In this document: piece after piece, positions 1 to 5,692 of the stretch
Numbering within the stretch: position 1 is the first letter of the stretch
Layout: the number at the start of each line of letters is the position of its first letter
From: Methanomassiliicoccales archaeon
GTDB taxonomy: Archaea; Thermoplasmatota; Thermoplasmata; SG8-5
Assembly: GCA_030636255.1 (NCBI GenBank)
Contig: DAOVXH010000023.1
Span: 1-14,075 of the forward strand
DNA: 14,075 bases
Reading direction: 5' to 3'
The notes under the pieces: generated by a model
Seen by the model: only the letters and a program-made list of their open reading frames with translations
Told to the model about the DNA's origin: nothing
Databases searched by the model: none
Program-made: the position numbers and the translations under genes

Positions 1-1
1 C

Positions 2-22
2 AAGGAAGAACTCAAAAAGTAA
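2..22 (+). CDS. Possible C-terminal tail of an upstream plus-strand gene
   Basis: Reading from base 2, the edge encodes KEELKK followed by TAA, a charged tail typical of protein C-termini. Two other plus frames also stay open to nearby stops (28-30 and 37-39), so the frame is a guess. The hairpin and T-rich stretch just downstream (34-74) support a plus-strand gene ending here. The product cannot be named. Confidence 0.3.
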   Translation, partial: KEELKK

Positions 23-33
23 AAGAATAAATC

Positions 34-74
34 GCCAATAAATGAGTAATTTGTTGGCCTCTTTTCCATTTTTG
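34..74 (+). terminator. Probable terminator of the upstream plus-strand gene
   Basis: GCCAA (34-38) can pair with TTGGC (54-58) across a 15-nt loop, and a T-rich stretch (59-74) follows. Archaeal termination mainly needs the T-rich tract, so the short stem may be incidental. From 75 to 270 the sequence is about 25% G+C and I see no gene or convincing RNA in it. Confidence 0.45.
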
Positions 75-270
75 CGCATTACAATATACAATATTTAACG
101 CATACTATTATAATATTTGTAATACGACTAACTATGTTTCACGTAGTGTGTGAATAATTAAATCTATTTGAAAACAATATTTCACCCCTCTTTTTCATGA
201 TGTAAAACAAGACATACGAATTAATATTAATTATTACTGTAGTCTAACATATTATAATAAAATGAAAATG

Positions 271-294
271 AATCGGGGCCCGAAAGCCCCGATT
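271..294 (-). terminator. Terminator hairpin of the cDPG-synthetase-like gene
   Basis: A perfect 9-bp stem (AATCGGGGC at 271-279 with GCCCCGATT at 286-294, 6-nt loop) lies 3 nt past the stop codon of the minus-strand gene ending at 298. On the minus strand it is followed by a T-rich run (CATTTTCATTTTATT), as expected for a terminator. Confidence 0.7.
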
Positions 295-297
295 TAT

Positions 298-1614
298 TTA
301 AAAATCTTTCAGCACATCTTCCATATCAGGCTTGGAAATTTCCTGAAGTTTGTAGAAGACTCTGACAATTGGTTTATTGACACTTAGGACCCTGTTAAGG
401 TCTATTGGTGTTCCTGCAAGAACAATCTCGCATGGCGTATTGTCAATGCTTGTCTTGAGGTCTGCAATCTGCTGGTCCGAGTATCCCATTGCCGGTAAGA
501 AGCCCTTTCCCTTCATGTGAGAATATTTTTCAAATGTATCCTTTATTTCACCTACAACATATGGCAATGGATCAACATTCTCTCCTGCACCAAATTCCTT
601 TGCTGCAACTGTGCCAGCTCCATAGGACATCTCGCCATGTGTCAGTGTTGGACCGTCCTCAATTACCAGGACCTTCTTGCCTCTTATGGCTTCTGGATCA
701 TCTATGGATACCGGGGATGCTGCCTTGACAATTGTTGCATTTGGGTTTGCATCCTTTGCATTCTTCACAACAATTTCAACATTCTCTGGTTCTGCAGTAT
801 TGACCTTGTTAACAAGAATAACATCGGCCAATCTCAGGTTTACCTCTCCAGGGAAGTAGGCAAGCTCATGTCCGGGCCTGTGTGGGTCAACGATTGTGAT
901 ATAGAGGTCTGGCTTGTAGAATGATGTGTCATTATTTCCGCCGTCCCAGATGATTATGTCTGCTTCCTTTTCTGCCTCTGCCAGGATTGCTCCGTAGTCA
1001 ACGCCAGCATAGACAACTATGCCCTTGTCGATGTGGGGCTCGTATTCTTCCCTCTCCTCGATGGTACACTCATGCTTGTCAAGGTCGGAGTAATCAGCAA
1101 ATCTCTGAACTGCCTGCTTTGCCAGGTCACCATATGGCATTGGGTGCCTGATTGCAACAACTTTCTTGCCCTTTGCCTTGAGTATTTCAATGACACGGCG
1201 AGTTGTCTGGCTCTTTCCACAACCTGTTCTAACTGCACAGATGGCAATTATCGGGACCTTGGACTTTATCATGGTCCTCTCTGCGTCAAGCAAAATGAAA
1301 TCTGCGCCATGTGCATTTACTATTGCAGACTTGTTCATTACCACTGGGTATGGAACATCGCTGTATGAGAAAATTACCTCGTCTACATCATGCTTCTTTA
1401 TGAGGTTGACAAGTTCTGATTCATCATGAATTGGAATGCCGTTTGGGTAAAGGTTGCCTGAAAGTGATGGCGGGTACATTCTGCCATCTATATCGGGGAT
1501 CTGTGCCGCGGTAAAAGCCACTACCTCATAATCCTCGTTGTTCCGGTAAACCACATTGAAATTGTGGAAATCCCTTCCTGCTGCGCCCATTATCAATACT
1601 TTTTTCTTTGCCAT
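298..1614 (-). CDS. Cyclic 2,3-diphosphoglycerate synthetase-family P-loop protein
   Basis: The 438-residue protein matches the usual length of the cDPG synthetase family, which in some thermophilic methanogens closes 2,3-diphosphoglycerate into the cyclic form using ATP. It opens with a Rossmann-like segment (VLIMGAAGRDFHNFN, residues 6-20), followed by PDIDGRMYPP (40-49). A P-loop sits at about 127-135 (AVRTGCGKS). The later segments IIWDGGNNDTSF and VDPHRPGHE are characteristic of the family. The family also occurs in organisms not known to make cDPG, so the true substrate here is uncertain. The ATG at 1614 has a GGTGA ribosome site 5 nt upstream. It is probably monocistronic, with its own terminator. 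Stop codon is TAA. Confidence 0.85.
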   Translation of the reverse strand: MAKKKVLIMGAAGRDFHNFNVVYRNNEDYEVVAFTAAQIPDIDGRMYPPSLSGNLYPNGIPIHDESELVNLIKKHDVDEVIFSYSDVPYPVVMNKSAIVNAHGADFILLDAERTMIKSKVPIIAICAVRTGCGKSQTTRRVIEILKAKGKKVVAIRHPMPYGDLAKQAVQRFADYSDLDKHECTIEEREEYEPHIDKGIVVYAGVDYGAILAEAEKEADIIIWDGGNNDTSFYKPDLYITIVDPHRPGHELAYFPGEVNLRLADVILVNKVNTAEPENVEIVVKNAKDANPNATIVKAASPVSIDDPEAIRGKKVLVIEDGPTLTHGEMSYGAGTVAAKEFGAGENVDPLPYVVGEIKDTFEKYSHMKGKGFLPAMGYSDQQIADLKTSIDNTPCEIVLAGTPIDLNRVLSVNKPIVRVFYKLQEISKPDMEDVLKDF

Positions 1615-1751
1615 ACGCTCACCTTATATCTCGTGATGCGGCAGGGATATTGCTTGCCCTTTATGAATTTAACCTCTAACTCTAGGGATTTGTATCTGAA
1701 AAAGATGGTTTTGTGGGATTATGAGTGTGCTGGCCATTTTTGTGTCAATAT

Positions 1752-1913
1752 CTAATCTTGAGAGTTGGTATAAACCATGAGCATGCCCACCCCAAGGCCA
1801 ATCAGGGCAAAGCCTACAACCTGTTCCACAAGAATTCCTACCGCAATCCCTTCTATTAACAGTACTGGGATAGGCCATTTGCTGATATACTTATTTTCTA
1901 TTTGCTCTTGCAT
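1752..1913 (-). CDS. Small membrane protein of 53 residues, unknown function
   Basis: This ORF begins MQEQIENKYISKWPIP and then runs almost entirely hydrophobic (VLLIEGIAVGILVEQVVGFALIG and onward) before ending in YTNSQD and TAG. The hydrophobic part fits two short membrane helices around a single Glu-Gln turn, or one long helix. I do not recognise the family. A strong TATA element (1937-1948) is centred about 30 nt upstream of the ATG, which predicts an almost leaderless mRNA and is the best argument that the gene is real. An overlapping minus-strand frame (1669-1878) is Cys- and Arg-rich without a recognisable fold and is a shadow. Confidence 0.65.
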   Translation of the reverse strand: MQEQIENKYISKWPIPVLLIEGIAVGILVEQVVGFALIGLGVGMLMVYTNSQD

Positions 1914-1936
1914 TATAGTTATACAGGTTAGTTAAT

Positions 1937-1948
1937 CTATATAAATAA
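1937..1948 (-). promoter_or_regulatory. TATA box for the 53-residue membrane protein
   Basis: The minus strand reads TTATTTATATAG, a good archaeal TATA element. Initiation about 25 nt downstream (near 1918) would leave a leader of about 5 nt before the ATG at 1913. Confidence 0.6.
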
Positions 1949-2024
1949 GTGTTAATCTGCAGCTTAAAATTTTGATTATTTTATTTGAATTGGATTAGTA
2001 GAAACTACGTTTCCCCAAGGTAAG

Positions 2025-2066
2025 AAACACAAGGTGTTTTGAGCCAATGGAATGTCAGCATTCCAT
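2025..2066. repeat. Two adjacent short hairpins
   Basis: AAACAC/GTGTTT (2025-2039, 3-nt loop) is followed by an 8-bp perfect stem ATGGAATG/CATTCCAT (2047-2066, loop TCAG). Together with the larger hairpin at 2087-2112 they form a row of three stem-loops beyond the end of the FtsZ-like gene. They might protect or shape the 3' end of that transcript; the role is not known. Confidence 0.5.
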
Positions 2067-2086
2067 GTAAAAACTATAGAAAAGAA

Positions 2087-2119
2087 TTATCTGGCCATGG
2101 AAGGCCAGATAAAAAAAGA
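2087..2119 (-). terminator. Terminator region of the FtsZ-like gene
   Basis: On the minus strand a T-run (TTTTTTT, about 2111-2117) is followed by a perfect 10-bp hairpin (TTATCTGGCC with GGCCAGATAA, 6-nt loop) and then another T-rich stretch. It lies about 50 nt past the FtsZ-like stop codon. Termination probably occurs at one of the T-rich tracts. Confidence 0.6.
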
Positions 2120-2163
2120 GGGGAGGTTTATCCTGATTTATTATTAGAGAATTTTTTCAGCGG

Positions 2164-2988
2164 TTACATTCGCTGAAATAATCCTCCCATTTCTACTAAA
2201 TTTTCATCAGACTGCATTGGATAGGCTTGTGGCGTCAGGTCAGCATGAATGCCTATGTCAGTTCCCTGGTATCCTACTGTGTCTCCAACCGAGACCATCT
2301 CCATTTCTGACTGATAGGCAAGTACTTCATTTGCCAGTGCAGACAGGTAGGAGCGGCCCATTGTATCGGTAACGTCCTTGACGATCTTGACAACCATCTT
2401 GTCCATTATCCTAAATGCCTGGTCCAGACTTATATCGCCGAACTTCATCAGCGCGTCATTGTCCAGGGCTATTGTGCTATCTGTGAATTGGCGCAATTCC
2501 TCAACCTGTGCTTCAGCCCTTTCTCTTCTTGGAGCCTCTGCACTGAATGGCAAGATTCCAATGCCGAAGGTGACCATCCCTAATCCCTTGGCTGTCTCTG
2601 CCACTGTTGGCGCAATTCCCGCTCCGGTTCCACCGCCGAATCCAGTCACAATAAATGCTATGTCCTTGGAAATGAGGCATGACTTGATATCGTCAATTGC
2701 CAGCTCTGCACTCTTTTGTGCAATCTCGGTGAATCCACCAGAGTCATTTCCGAACGTTACTGCCTTCCCAAGGCAGATTTTTCTGTCAGCTTCCACTGAT
2801 TGAAGGCCATTCATATCAGTGTTTATAGCTATTCTTGGCACACCTCTCAGATGCTCGCCCATGCGACTTACGGTGTTGCTGCCAGCCCCACCACATCCGA
2901 TAATTACCATACGCGGCTCGGCCATGCCGCTGGTTATTATGTTTAATATTTCTGTTTCCATCTTGTCTCTTTCCGATGCTAGACTCAT
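2164..2988 (-). CDS. Short divergent FtsZ-family protein lacking the T7 loop and C-terminal domain
   Basis: FtsZ polymerises on GTP at the division site. This 274-residue protein keeps the nucleotide-binding half: GCGGAGSN (31-38), AINTD (54-58), the G-box GFGGGTGAG (116-124), PFSAEAPRR (147-155), DND (176-178) and an H7-like helix (about 188-210). After the helix, canonical FtsZ has the T7 loop NxDxxD that supplies the catalytic acids to the neighbouring subunit, then a C-terminal domain. Here GRSYLSALANEVLAYQSEME follows, with no NxDxxD, and the chain ends about 65 residues later, against 350-390 in normal FtsZ. No frameshift is evident. A strong GGAGG site fixes the ATG at 2988. It probably binds GTP but cannot activate hydrolysis normally, so it may be a regulatory or capping paralogue; this is inference. 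Confidence 0.8.
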   Translation of the reverse strand: MSLASERDKMETEILNIITSGMAEPRMVIIGCGGAGSNTVSRMGEHLRGVPRIAINTDMNGLQSVEADRKICLGKAVTFGNDSGGFTEIAQKSAELAIDDIKSCLISKDIAFIVTGFGGGTGAGIAPTVAETAKGLGMVTFGIGILPFSAEAPRRERAEAQVEELRQFTDSTIALDNDALMKFGDISLDQAFRIMDKMVVKIVKDVTDTMGRSYLSALANEVLAYQSEMEMVSVGDTVGYQGTDIGIHADLTPQAYPMQSDENLVEMGGLFQRM

Positions 2989-2995
2989 CGTATCG

Positions 2996-3000
2996 CCTCC
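2996..3000 (-). promoter_or_regulatory. Shine-Dalgarno site of the FtsZ-like gene
   Basis: GGAGG lies 7 nt before the ATG at 2988, so this mRNA has a leader. An AT-rich element (3007-3019) sits too close to serve as the TATA box of a leadered transcript, so transcription probably begins further upstream, perhaps within or before the structured element at 3026-3300. Confidence 0.7.
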
Positions 3001-3025
3001 GTGTTGTATTATTTTTTAATGATGT

Positions 3026-3300
3026 GGGATAGAGACCTAGCTTCCAAGGTGTTAGTAAATCGGGGTCTAATATCGGGCTTTCACCGACTCAATCAATCTG
3101 ATACGGCAGTTGTTTAGCCTTAAAAAGGCAGAGTGCATCCCATCCCTCTGACAGCCAAGACAAGTATGGTCTATTTCTAAACTCCACAGCGTGCGCACCT
3201 AAGTGCATCCCTTAACAGGTGAGCATACCGGAAGTAGCTTGTTTACACGATTCCAGACAACGTGTTATTAATCAAACCTAAGAGCCAAAGTCTCTTTCCC
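3026..3300. ncRNA. Candidate structured RNA of about 275 nt, unknown class
   Basis: This gene-free stretch is about 46% G+C by hand count, against about 25% in the spacer at 61-240. Its ends pair: GGGATAGAGAC (3026-3036) with GTCTCTTTCCC (3290-3300), 11 bp with one mismatch. Inner helices include AGGT (3047-3050) with the ACCT at 3276-3279, TCGG/CCGA (3073-3087), GCCTT/AAGGC (3117-3129), CAGAG/CTCTG (3129-3150), GCAC/GTGC (3195-3206) and ACACG/CGTGT (3245-3265). The 10-mer AGTGCATCCC occurs twice (3132-3141 and 3202-3211). I found no RNase P, SRP, 5S or tRNA core motifs. The strand is undecided: it could be an independent RNA, or the leader of the FtsZ-like mRNA on the minus strand. Confidence 0.5.
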
Positions 3301-3321
3301 GTTGCGTATGAATTATCAAAT

Positions 3322-3708
3322 CTATTTGGTAACTATTTGTCGAGAGGTGCTGCTTTCCAGGTCAATTCCAACCTTCCTTCCAGCAAGAATTTCCTGCAAT
3401 TCGGCGTCTTCAATCTCCCTTTTTAAACTCTCACCCGTGAAGAAAGTTGTTATTGCCTTTTTCAGGGCCTCTTCTCGTGAGTCGTAGAAACCCCGTTTCA
3501 CCATGCTATCTATGGAGTCGAGGAGGAGTGAATTCACATTCACCGATATTGTGTTTTTTGTTTGCTGGCCTTCGATATGGGTGCGGACTGCAGTTCTCAA
3601 AAATTCGCTCCGGTTAGGGTATCCCATTTCCTTAACCTTAGCATCAATTTCATTGATTGTATTTGTTTCGAATCTGACACTTATCCGCTCATCAGCCTGT
3701 TCTTGCAT
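3322..3708 (-). CDS. Tandem ribbon-helix-helix DNA-binding protein, probably autoregulatory
   Basis: The 128-residue protein contains two ribbon-helix-helix units in one chain. RHH1 covers about residues 7-47: strand ERISVRFET, then helices around INEIDAKVKEMG and NRSEFLRTAV. RHH2 covers about 51-92: strand NTISVNVNS, then SLLLDSIDSMV and REEALKKAITTFF. RHH proteins normally dimerise to form one DNA-binding sheet, so a fused pair could act as a pseudo-dimer. The C-terminal 35 residues are polar and unassigned. Upstream are a TATA box (3777-3786) and a cluster of TTTGTC-type repeats on both sides of it, strongly suggesting self-repression. The gene ends in TAG and lies between the candidate RNA and a second RHH operon. 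Target genes beyond itself are unknown. Confidence 0.8.
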   Translation of the reverse strand: MQEQADERISVRFETNTINEIDAKVKEMGYPNRSEFLRTAVRTHIEGQQTKNTISVNVNSLLLDSIDSMVKRGFYDSREEALKKAITTFFTGESLKREIEDAELQEILAGRKVGIDLESSTSRQIVTK

Positions 3709-3719
3709 CTTTTAACCTC

Positions 3720-3732
3720 TTTGTCTGACAAA
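3720..3732. promoter_or_regulatory. Operator-like perfect palindrome
   Basis: TTTGTCTGACAAA is a perfect 13-nt inverted repeat 12 nt before the RHH start codon. It uses the same TTTGTC half-site as the repeats at 3745-3754 and 3795-3814. Confidence 0.55.
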
Positions 3733-3744
3733 TTTTACGTTCTT

Positions 3745-3754
3745 GTATGACAAA
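3745..3754. promoter_or_regulatory. Operator half-site at the predicted transcription start
   Basis: GTATGACAAA is the exact reverse complement of TTTGTCATAC at 3795-3804. It lies about 25 nt downstream of the TATA box, where transcription of the RHH gene should begin. Confidence 0.55.
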
Positions 3755-3776
3755 CAGAACCTATAAGGGGATAATA

Positions 3777-3786
3777 GTATATAAAG
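3777..3786 (-). promoter_or_regulatory. TATA box of the RHH gene ending at 3322
   Basis: The minus strand reads CTTTATATAC. Its position predicts initiation near 3755 and a leader of about 45 nt. Confidence 0.6.
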
Positions 3787-3794
3787 ATTTTTAA

Positions 3795-3814
3795 TTTGTC
3801 ATACTTTGTCATAT
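3795..3814. promoter_or_regulatory. Direct repeat of operator half-sites upstream of the TATA box
   Basis: TTTGTCATAC and TTTGTCATAT lie head to tail, 10 bp apart, which places them on the same DNA face. They lie just upstream of the TATA box on the minus strand, in the region contacted by TFB. Confidence 0.55.
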
Positions 3815-3820
3815 TTGAGT

Positions 3821-3943
3821 CTAATTATGAGCTTTCTCGGAAAACACTGGCATTATTGAAAAACCATGCTCTCTGCAAAAATGAATATCTAATATTTCGT
3901 TGTGAAAAGCCTCTTCCTGACATTCTGAACACACATATTTCAT
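3821..3943 (-). CDS. 40-residue zinc-finger-like protein
   Basis: This small gene begins MKYVCSECQEEAFHNEILD and continues with IHFCREHGF before a short tail and TAG. Four ligands are visible as two pairs: C5-x2-C8 and C23-x2-H26, the layout of a compact C3H zinc finger or half zinc ribbon. Its ATG overlaps the TGA of the 81-residue gene in the sequence ATGA (3940-3943), the classic arrangement for translational coupling. It is therefore the third gene of the operon starting at 4582. It may bind nucleic acid or a protein partner; the actual role is unknown. A plus-strand frame across the same bases (3796-4068) has no recognisable domain and is treated as a shadow. Confidence 0.65.
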   Translation of the reverse strand: MKYVCSECQEEAFHNEILDIHFCREHGFSIMPVFSEKAHN

Positions 3944-4185
3944 TGGACTCTCTCCCTCCATTCTACTATGTCTATTACCTGATACTCTTCCCGGGCAGTC
4001 ACAAAGGGGCAGTCAACTTGCTTGGTGGTATCAAAACAATCATGGCCCTCGGCTCCGATGCATCTTGAACATTCCGAGACAACTGCGAACAATAGCATTT
4101 TCTCCAGCCGGGTAAATTCATTTAACCCCATAGTTTGGTGTTCTCCGGCAGCATCGCCCACTATTAATTCAGTCATGCTTGACAT
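3940..4185 (-). CDS. 81-residue protein with four cysteines, unknown function
   Basis: The family is not recognised. The N-terminal half (MSSMTELIVGDAAGEHQTMG) is polar, then comes a short hydrophobic helix (KMLLFAVVSECSRC). Cysteines fall at 39, 42, 50 and 59 (C-x2-C-x7-C-x8-C), a possible single zinc site. The C-terminus (EEYQVIDIVEWRERVQ) is acidic and amphipathic. The start lies 4 nt after the stop of the upstream tandem-RHH gene, and the stop overlaps the start of the zinc-finger-like gene downstream, so all three are almost certainly co-translated. A role as a partner of the RHH regulator is a reasonable guess only. Confidence 0.65.
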   Translation of the reverse strand: MSSMTELIVGDAAGEHQTMGLNEFTRLEKMLLFAVVSECSRCIGAEGHDCFDTTKQVDCPFVTAREEYQVIDIVEWRERVQ

Positions 4186-4189
4186 CTTA

Positions 4190-4582
4190 TCATTTCCTTG
4201 CTAATTGTTTCCCAGCGTCCTGGTGCTGGGCATTTGCCTTGTCATTTTTCATGTTCTCAGCAGTTATGGCATCCAGTTCATATTTGGTATGAAGGTGAAA
4301 TTGTTCATGAGTTACCACCCAGGTTTTAATGGCCTCTCCGATTGCCTCATCACGATTGTTTGCATCTCCATTGAATACTCTTTTCTGAAGTCTGCCTGCA
4401 AGTCGGGTAGGTATGTTCACCTGAATGCTGGTGGTATTCCAGTCATGTTTCTTTTTGTCAACATAGCTGTCTATTGCATCTCGAATTACTGCGCTCCGGC
4501 TCTGGCCGTTACGCTGGGCTATAATATCCAGTTCATCAAGCAGTTCCAGCTCAACCCTCACATCAACCCTTTCTTTTACCAT
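4190..4582 (-). CDS. Second tandem ribbon-helix-helix regulator
   Basis: Starting from the ATG at 4582 the protein has 130 residues and two RHH units. RHH1 spans about 3-43 (KERVDVRVELELLDELD, then SRSAVIRDAIDSYV). RHH2 spans about 51-92 (TSIQVNIPTRLAGRLQKRV, then RDEAIGEAIKTWV). A polar, Asn- and Lys-rich tail follows. An in-frame TTG at 4606 would add eight residues, but it falls upstream of the transcription start predicted from the TATA box at 4620-4628, so the ATG is preferred. A 10-bp direct repeat between the TATA box and the start codon is a likely autoregulatory operator. The gene leads a three-gene operon and is divergent from the secreted-protein cluster. Its sequence differs clearly from the other RHH protein nearby. 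Confidence 0.8.
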   Translation of the reverse strand: MVKERVDVRVELELLDELDIIAQRNGQSRSAVIRDAIDSYVDKKKHDWNTTSIQVNIPTRLAGRLQKRVFNGDANNRDEAIGEAIKTWVVTHEQFHLHTKYELDAITAENMKNDKANAQHQDAGKQLARK

Positions 4583-4594
4583 GAATTCACTCTC

Positions 4595-4616
4595 AAGCGC
4601 ACACAAAAGCGCACAC
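4595..4616. promoter_or_regulatory. Direct-repeat operator of the second RHH operon
   Basis: AAGCGCACAC occurs twice (4595-4604 and 4607-4616), a 12-bp period. The repeats cover the predicted transcription start of the RHH operon, the position expected for a repressor site. Confidence 0.55.
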
Positions 4617-4619
4617 GTC

Positions 4620-4628
4620 TTTTTTATA
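4620..4628 (-). promoter_or_regulatory. TATA box of the second RHH operon
   Basis: The minus strand reads CTATAAAAA. Initiation about 25 nt downstream (near 4600) gives a leader of about 15-18 nt before the ATG at 4582. Confidence 0.6.
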
Positions 4629-4722
4629 GTTAACGAGTAGGGATAGCATTATCCATATTAATAACTTTTTACAATATATACAAAAGTATTTATCTCTACA
4701 ATATCATTATGTAATTGATGTT

Positions 4723-4727
4723 GGAGG
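4723..4727 (+). promoter_or_regulatory. Shine-Dalgarno site that selects a TTG start
   Basis: GGAGG lies 7 nt before the TTG at 4735. The nearby ATG at 4718 opens a frame that stops after six codons. This supports TTG as the true start of the first secreted protein. AT-rich TATA-like elements are present at 4673-4694. Confidence 0.6.
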
Positions 4728-4734
4728 AGTTGTT

Positions 4735-5688
4735 TTGATTGGAAAAGGACGAATTTTAAGTGTGCTTGTTTGTGTGATGCTTCTTGGGCAGATGTTTGTT
4801 CTTTTTGCCCCACCAACGAAAGCAGCAATCTCTCCATTTGATATCTCCGCCCACAAATCTGCAGATGATATTGTTCTTGACTGGACAACTGGAACTGGCC
4901 CATTTGGCATTTATATTTCAGACTCAGTTGACGGTAGCGGACCATATGTTTTACTGGCAGATGGCATTGCAGGAACGACATACACCCATGTCGGAGCACT
5001 AGCCGATGATTTCAATCATTCATATTATGTATCCTCTGATGGTGGTTTAACAAAAAGTAACCTTGCATTCAAACTCTGTCGCCCATTATGTGATAATGGA
5101 TTAGCACTAAACTGGATAACCCTTCCCTACAAAACTGACCTTGTGAATGCAGATGATTTGATGGATGACATCAATCTACACGGTCCTGGAGGGGATACTG
5201 CCTATATTGTAACCCGTTGGAACATTAACACACCCATGTATGAAAGTAGAACAGATCTTGGTGCAATCAGAATTGGTGTTAACTTTGCACTAACTCCTGG
5301 TGAATCTTACCAGGTAAAAACTTATCCTGGGAAGGCAAGCACATGGAAAATAGTTGGTGCTAATCAGGACATTGGAACAGACATTACAATTGAATTGCCA
5401 AATAATTCTTTAGATTATCAATGGATTGGGTTGCCATACAATACTGGCTTTGCCAATGCCGGGGAGGTCATGGACCAGATAAATATAGATGGGTCTGGCG
5501 GTATTTCCTGCGATAAACTAACTGAATGGTATGAATTATCTCAGGGATACAATAATTATCTGGATATTGGTATATTCCGTATTGGGCAGAACTTTGAGGT
5601 TAGGCCTGGCTATGGATATCAAGTACATACAACAGAAGGACATGAAAATCCTGCCTGGGTAATCAGCCAGAACACATTGGAGCCGTGA
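4735..5688 (+). CDS. Secreted modular surface protein, paralogue 1
   Basis: The 317-residue protein has a signal peptide (residues 1 to about 30, core ILSVLVCVMLLGQMFVLFA, cleavage near TKA-A). A fibronectin type III-like beta domain follows (about 34-110), then two related modules of about 90 residues (about 120-210 and 222-312). Each module has the pattern NWI.LPY, a helix AD.LMDDIN, a G-P-G-G-D turn, a tryptophan, R.D.G..RIG.NF and PG.GYQV. There is no C-terminal membrane helix, lipobox or recognisable archaeosortase tripartite signal, so the protein is probably released or held by other surface components. The start is a TTG with a good ribosome site. The next gene begins 4 nt after the stop, so the two form an operon. 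Its ligand is unknown. Confidence 0.8.
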   Translation: MIGKGRILSVLVCVMLLGQMFVLFAPPTKAAISPFDISAHKSADDIVLDWTTGTGPFGIYISDSVDGSGPYVLLADGIAGTTYTHVGALADDFNHSYYVSSDGGLTKSNLAFKLCRPLCDNGLALNWITLPYKTDLVNADDLMDDINLHGPGGDTAYIVTRWNINTPMYESRTDLGAIRIGVNFALTPGESYQVKTYPGKASTWKIVGANQDIGTDITIELPNNSLDYQWIGLPYNTGFANAGEVMDQINIDGSGGISCDKLTEWYELSQGYNNYLDIGIFRIGQNFEVRPGYGYQVHTTEGHENPAWVISQNTLEP

Positions 5689-5692
5689 TATC

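Noticed and set aside
517..924. Plus-strand frames opposite the cDPG-synthetase-like gene
   Set aside because: They are antisense to a well-conserved gene and show no domain of their own.
1669..1878. 69-residue Cys- and Arg-rich minus-strand frame
   Set aside because: It is a shadow of the 53-residue membrane protein, which has the promoter at the right distance.
2378..3019. Plus-strand frames opposite the FtsZ-like gene
   Set aside because: They are antisense shadows of conserved GTP-binding motifs.
3026..3300. SRP RNA, based on an ACCGGAAGT loop near 3230
   Set aside because: The helix-8 symmetric loop partners do not match, and a local hairpin occupies the place where the 3' strand of helix 5 should be. 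RNase P core motifs were also absent on both strands.
3796..4068. 90-residue plus-strand reading frame
   Set aside because: No domain and no ribosome site. It overlaps the better supported minus-strand small genes and the operator repeats.
3821..4582. Toxin-antitoxin system
   Set aside because: The RHH repressor and tight operon fit, but neither Cys-rich protein has a recognisable toxin fold, so no such call is made.
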